Shown piece after piece: positions 13,754-14,407 of a DNA stretch of 14,407 nt. Positions within the stretch are counted from its first letter, which is position 1. Each line of letters begins with the position of its first letter. The notes below the pieces were generated by a model that saw nothing but the letters and a program-made list of their open reading frames with translations, was not told the DNA's origin and ran no database searches. The DNA lies in the NCBI GenBank assembly GCA_003641415.1, contig QNAG01000042.1, positions 1 to 14,407 on the forward strand. Reading direction: 5' to 3'. A program made the position numbers and the translations under genes. Origin of the DNA: Candidatus Zixiibacteriota bacterium (GTDB lineage Bacteria > Zixibacteria > MSB-5A5 > GN15 > FEB-12).

Positions 13754-14407
13754 ATGCGCTCTAATTGGATTGTGATCGTTGTTCTCGTAATGTTGTTATT
13801 TGTTGGTACAGCCTTAGCTGACTTCGATCATAACGATTACAAGTTGTCACTCGATCTTCAGGGTGTGTCAATACCAGATGTCCTGAATATGATCGCTCAG
13901 CAACATAACCTGAACATTGTTATTTCGGGAGACGTCACTGGTGAAGTAACCCTGCGACTCGAGGATGTTGATCTGACTACTGCCCTTGAAGCAATTCTTG
14001 GCCCCATGGGATATAATTACTTCATGAAAGATGATGTAATTATCGTTAAACCATATGATGCTTATGCTTCTGGTGAATTAGAATCTTACATGGCAACGCT
14101 GAAGTACATCACTCCCACCACAGCTCAATTGGCGTTGGAGCCTATCTTGTCAGATAAGGGTAAAACAGTAGTTCTGAACAAAAAAACTGATGGGAGCAGT
14201 ACCGGAGTAAAATATAACCCCAACCGACTGTTGATAGTTGATTTCCCTAATGTAATCAAAGAAGTAATGACCCTTTTGGTAAAACTTGATAAACCGGAAC
14301 AGGTCGTGTCGATCAAAGTCAGAATAATAGAAAATAAAATTGACGACCAGTCCCAGTTAGGGTTTTCATGGCCAACATCGCTTTCGGCGGTCATGGGAGA
14401 AAGTGAA
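13754..14407 (+). CDS. pilQ: Secretin PilQ/GspD, N-terminal part (cut by window end)
   Basis: First 218 residues of the outer-membrane secretin through which the pilus or cargo leaves; the frame stays open to the last base. The signal peptide runs to about residue 22 (MRSNWIVIVVLVMLLFVGTALA). An N0/STN domain follows (about 28-98; YKLSLDLQGVSIPDVLNMIA, VTLRLEDVDLTTALEAIL, MKDDVIIVKP), then an N1-like domain (about 112-180; YITPTTAQLALEPILS, NRLLIVDFPNVIKEVMTLLVKLDKP). The opening strand of the secretin core, VSIKVRIIENKIDD...LGFSWP, starts near 184. No AMIN domains precede N0, unlike many proteobacterial PilQ, which makes the layout short and GspD-like. AAAGGA (13739-13744) is the ribosome site. 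It is the last gene of the operon seen here; the membrane-spanning barrel lies outside the window. Confidence 0.9.
   Translation, partial: MRSNWIVIVVLVMLLFVGTALADFDHNDYKLSLDLQGVSIPDVLNMIAQQHNLNIVISGDVTGEVTLRLEDVDLTTALEAILGPMGYNYFMKDDVIIVKPYDAYASGELESYMATLKYITPTTAQLALEPILSDKGKTVVLNKKTDGSSTGVKYNPNRLLIVDFPNVIKEVMTLLVKLDKPEQVVSIKVRIIENKIDDQSQLGFSWPTSLSAVMGESE

Noticed and set aside
1..14407. CRISPR arrays, insertion sequences, tRNA genes, toxin-antitoxin or phage genes
   Set aside because: I looked on both strands and saw no regular spaced repeats, transposase motifs, tRNA folds or phage-type genes.

Overview
The window looks like a piece of a Gram-negative bacterial chromosome of moderate GC content. 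Outer-membrane (Omp85-type) and secretin genes show the diderm envelope. A secreted metalloprotease with a C-terminal dockerin-like Ca-binding repeat pair, ending in glycine/proline-rich linkers after DLTxLVxYLF motifs, resembles proteins I associate with candidate division Zixibacteria and other FCB-group bacteria. That assignment is an inference; no ribosomal RNA or marker gene settles it.

Region 1 (1-2896, + strand) is housekeeping. The window opens inside the 3' half of the RNase P RNA gene (rnpB), cut by the left edge. About 30 bases later comes recJ (5'-3' single-strand DNA exonuclease), then meaB (GTPase chaperone of B12-dependent methylmalonyl-CoA mutase) after 16 bases.

Region 2 (3034-7021, - strand) is an envelope/secretion pair pointing the other way. 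It holds an Omp85/BamA-like outer-membrane barrel with one visible POTRA-like domain. After a 271-base gap, which carries an AT-rich palindrome and a candidate promoter, comes a secreted HEFHH metalloprotease of the MXAN_6640 type with a dockerin-like tail.

Region 3 (7174 to the right edge, + strand) is a compact type IV pilus / type II secretion-like operon. In order it encodes the assembly ATPase (PilB/GspE), inner-membrane platform (PilC/GspF), two class III prepilins, a single-chain PilM-PilN fusion, PilO, a PilP/GspC-like protein and the first 218 residues of the secretin (PilQ/GspD). Genes overlap or sit within 12 bases, except for an 85-base gap before the first pilin that may hold its own promoter. 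The ATPase and platform drive pilin assembly. PilMN-PilO-PilP form the alignment scaffold linking the cytoplasmic motor to the outer-membrane secretin. No retraction ATPase (PilT) or prepilin peptidase is seen inside the window.

Most worth a second look: the PilM-PilN fusion, whose ATP-site motifs look degenerate and which makes it GspL-like; a G8 run inside that gene where gain or loss of one G gives an early stop; the RNase P RNA segment lacking a GGU (tRNA-CCA-binding) motif; and the Omp85-metalloprotease pair. I found no CRISPR array, insertion sequence, tRNA or clear prophage signal.
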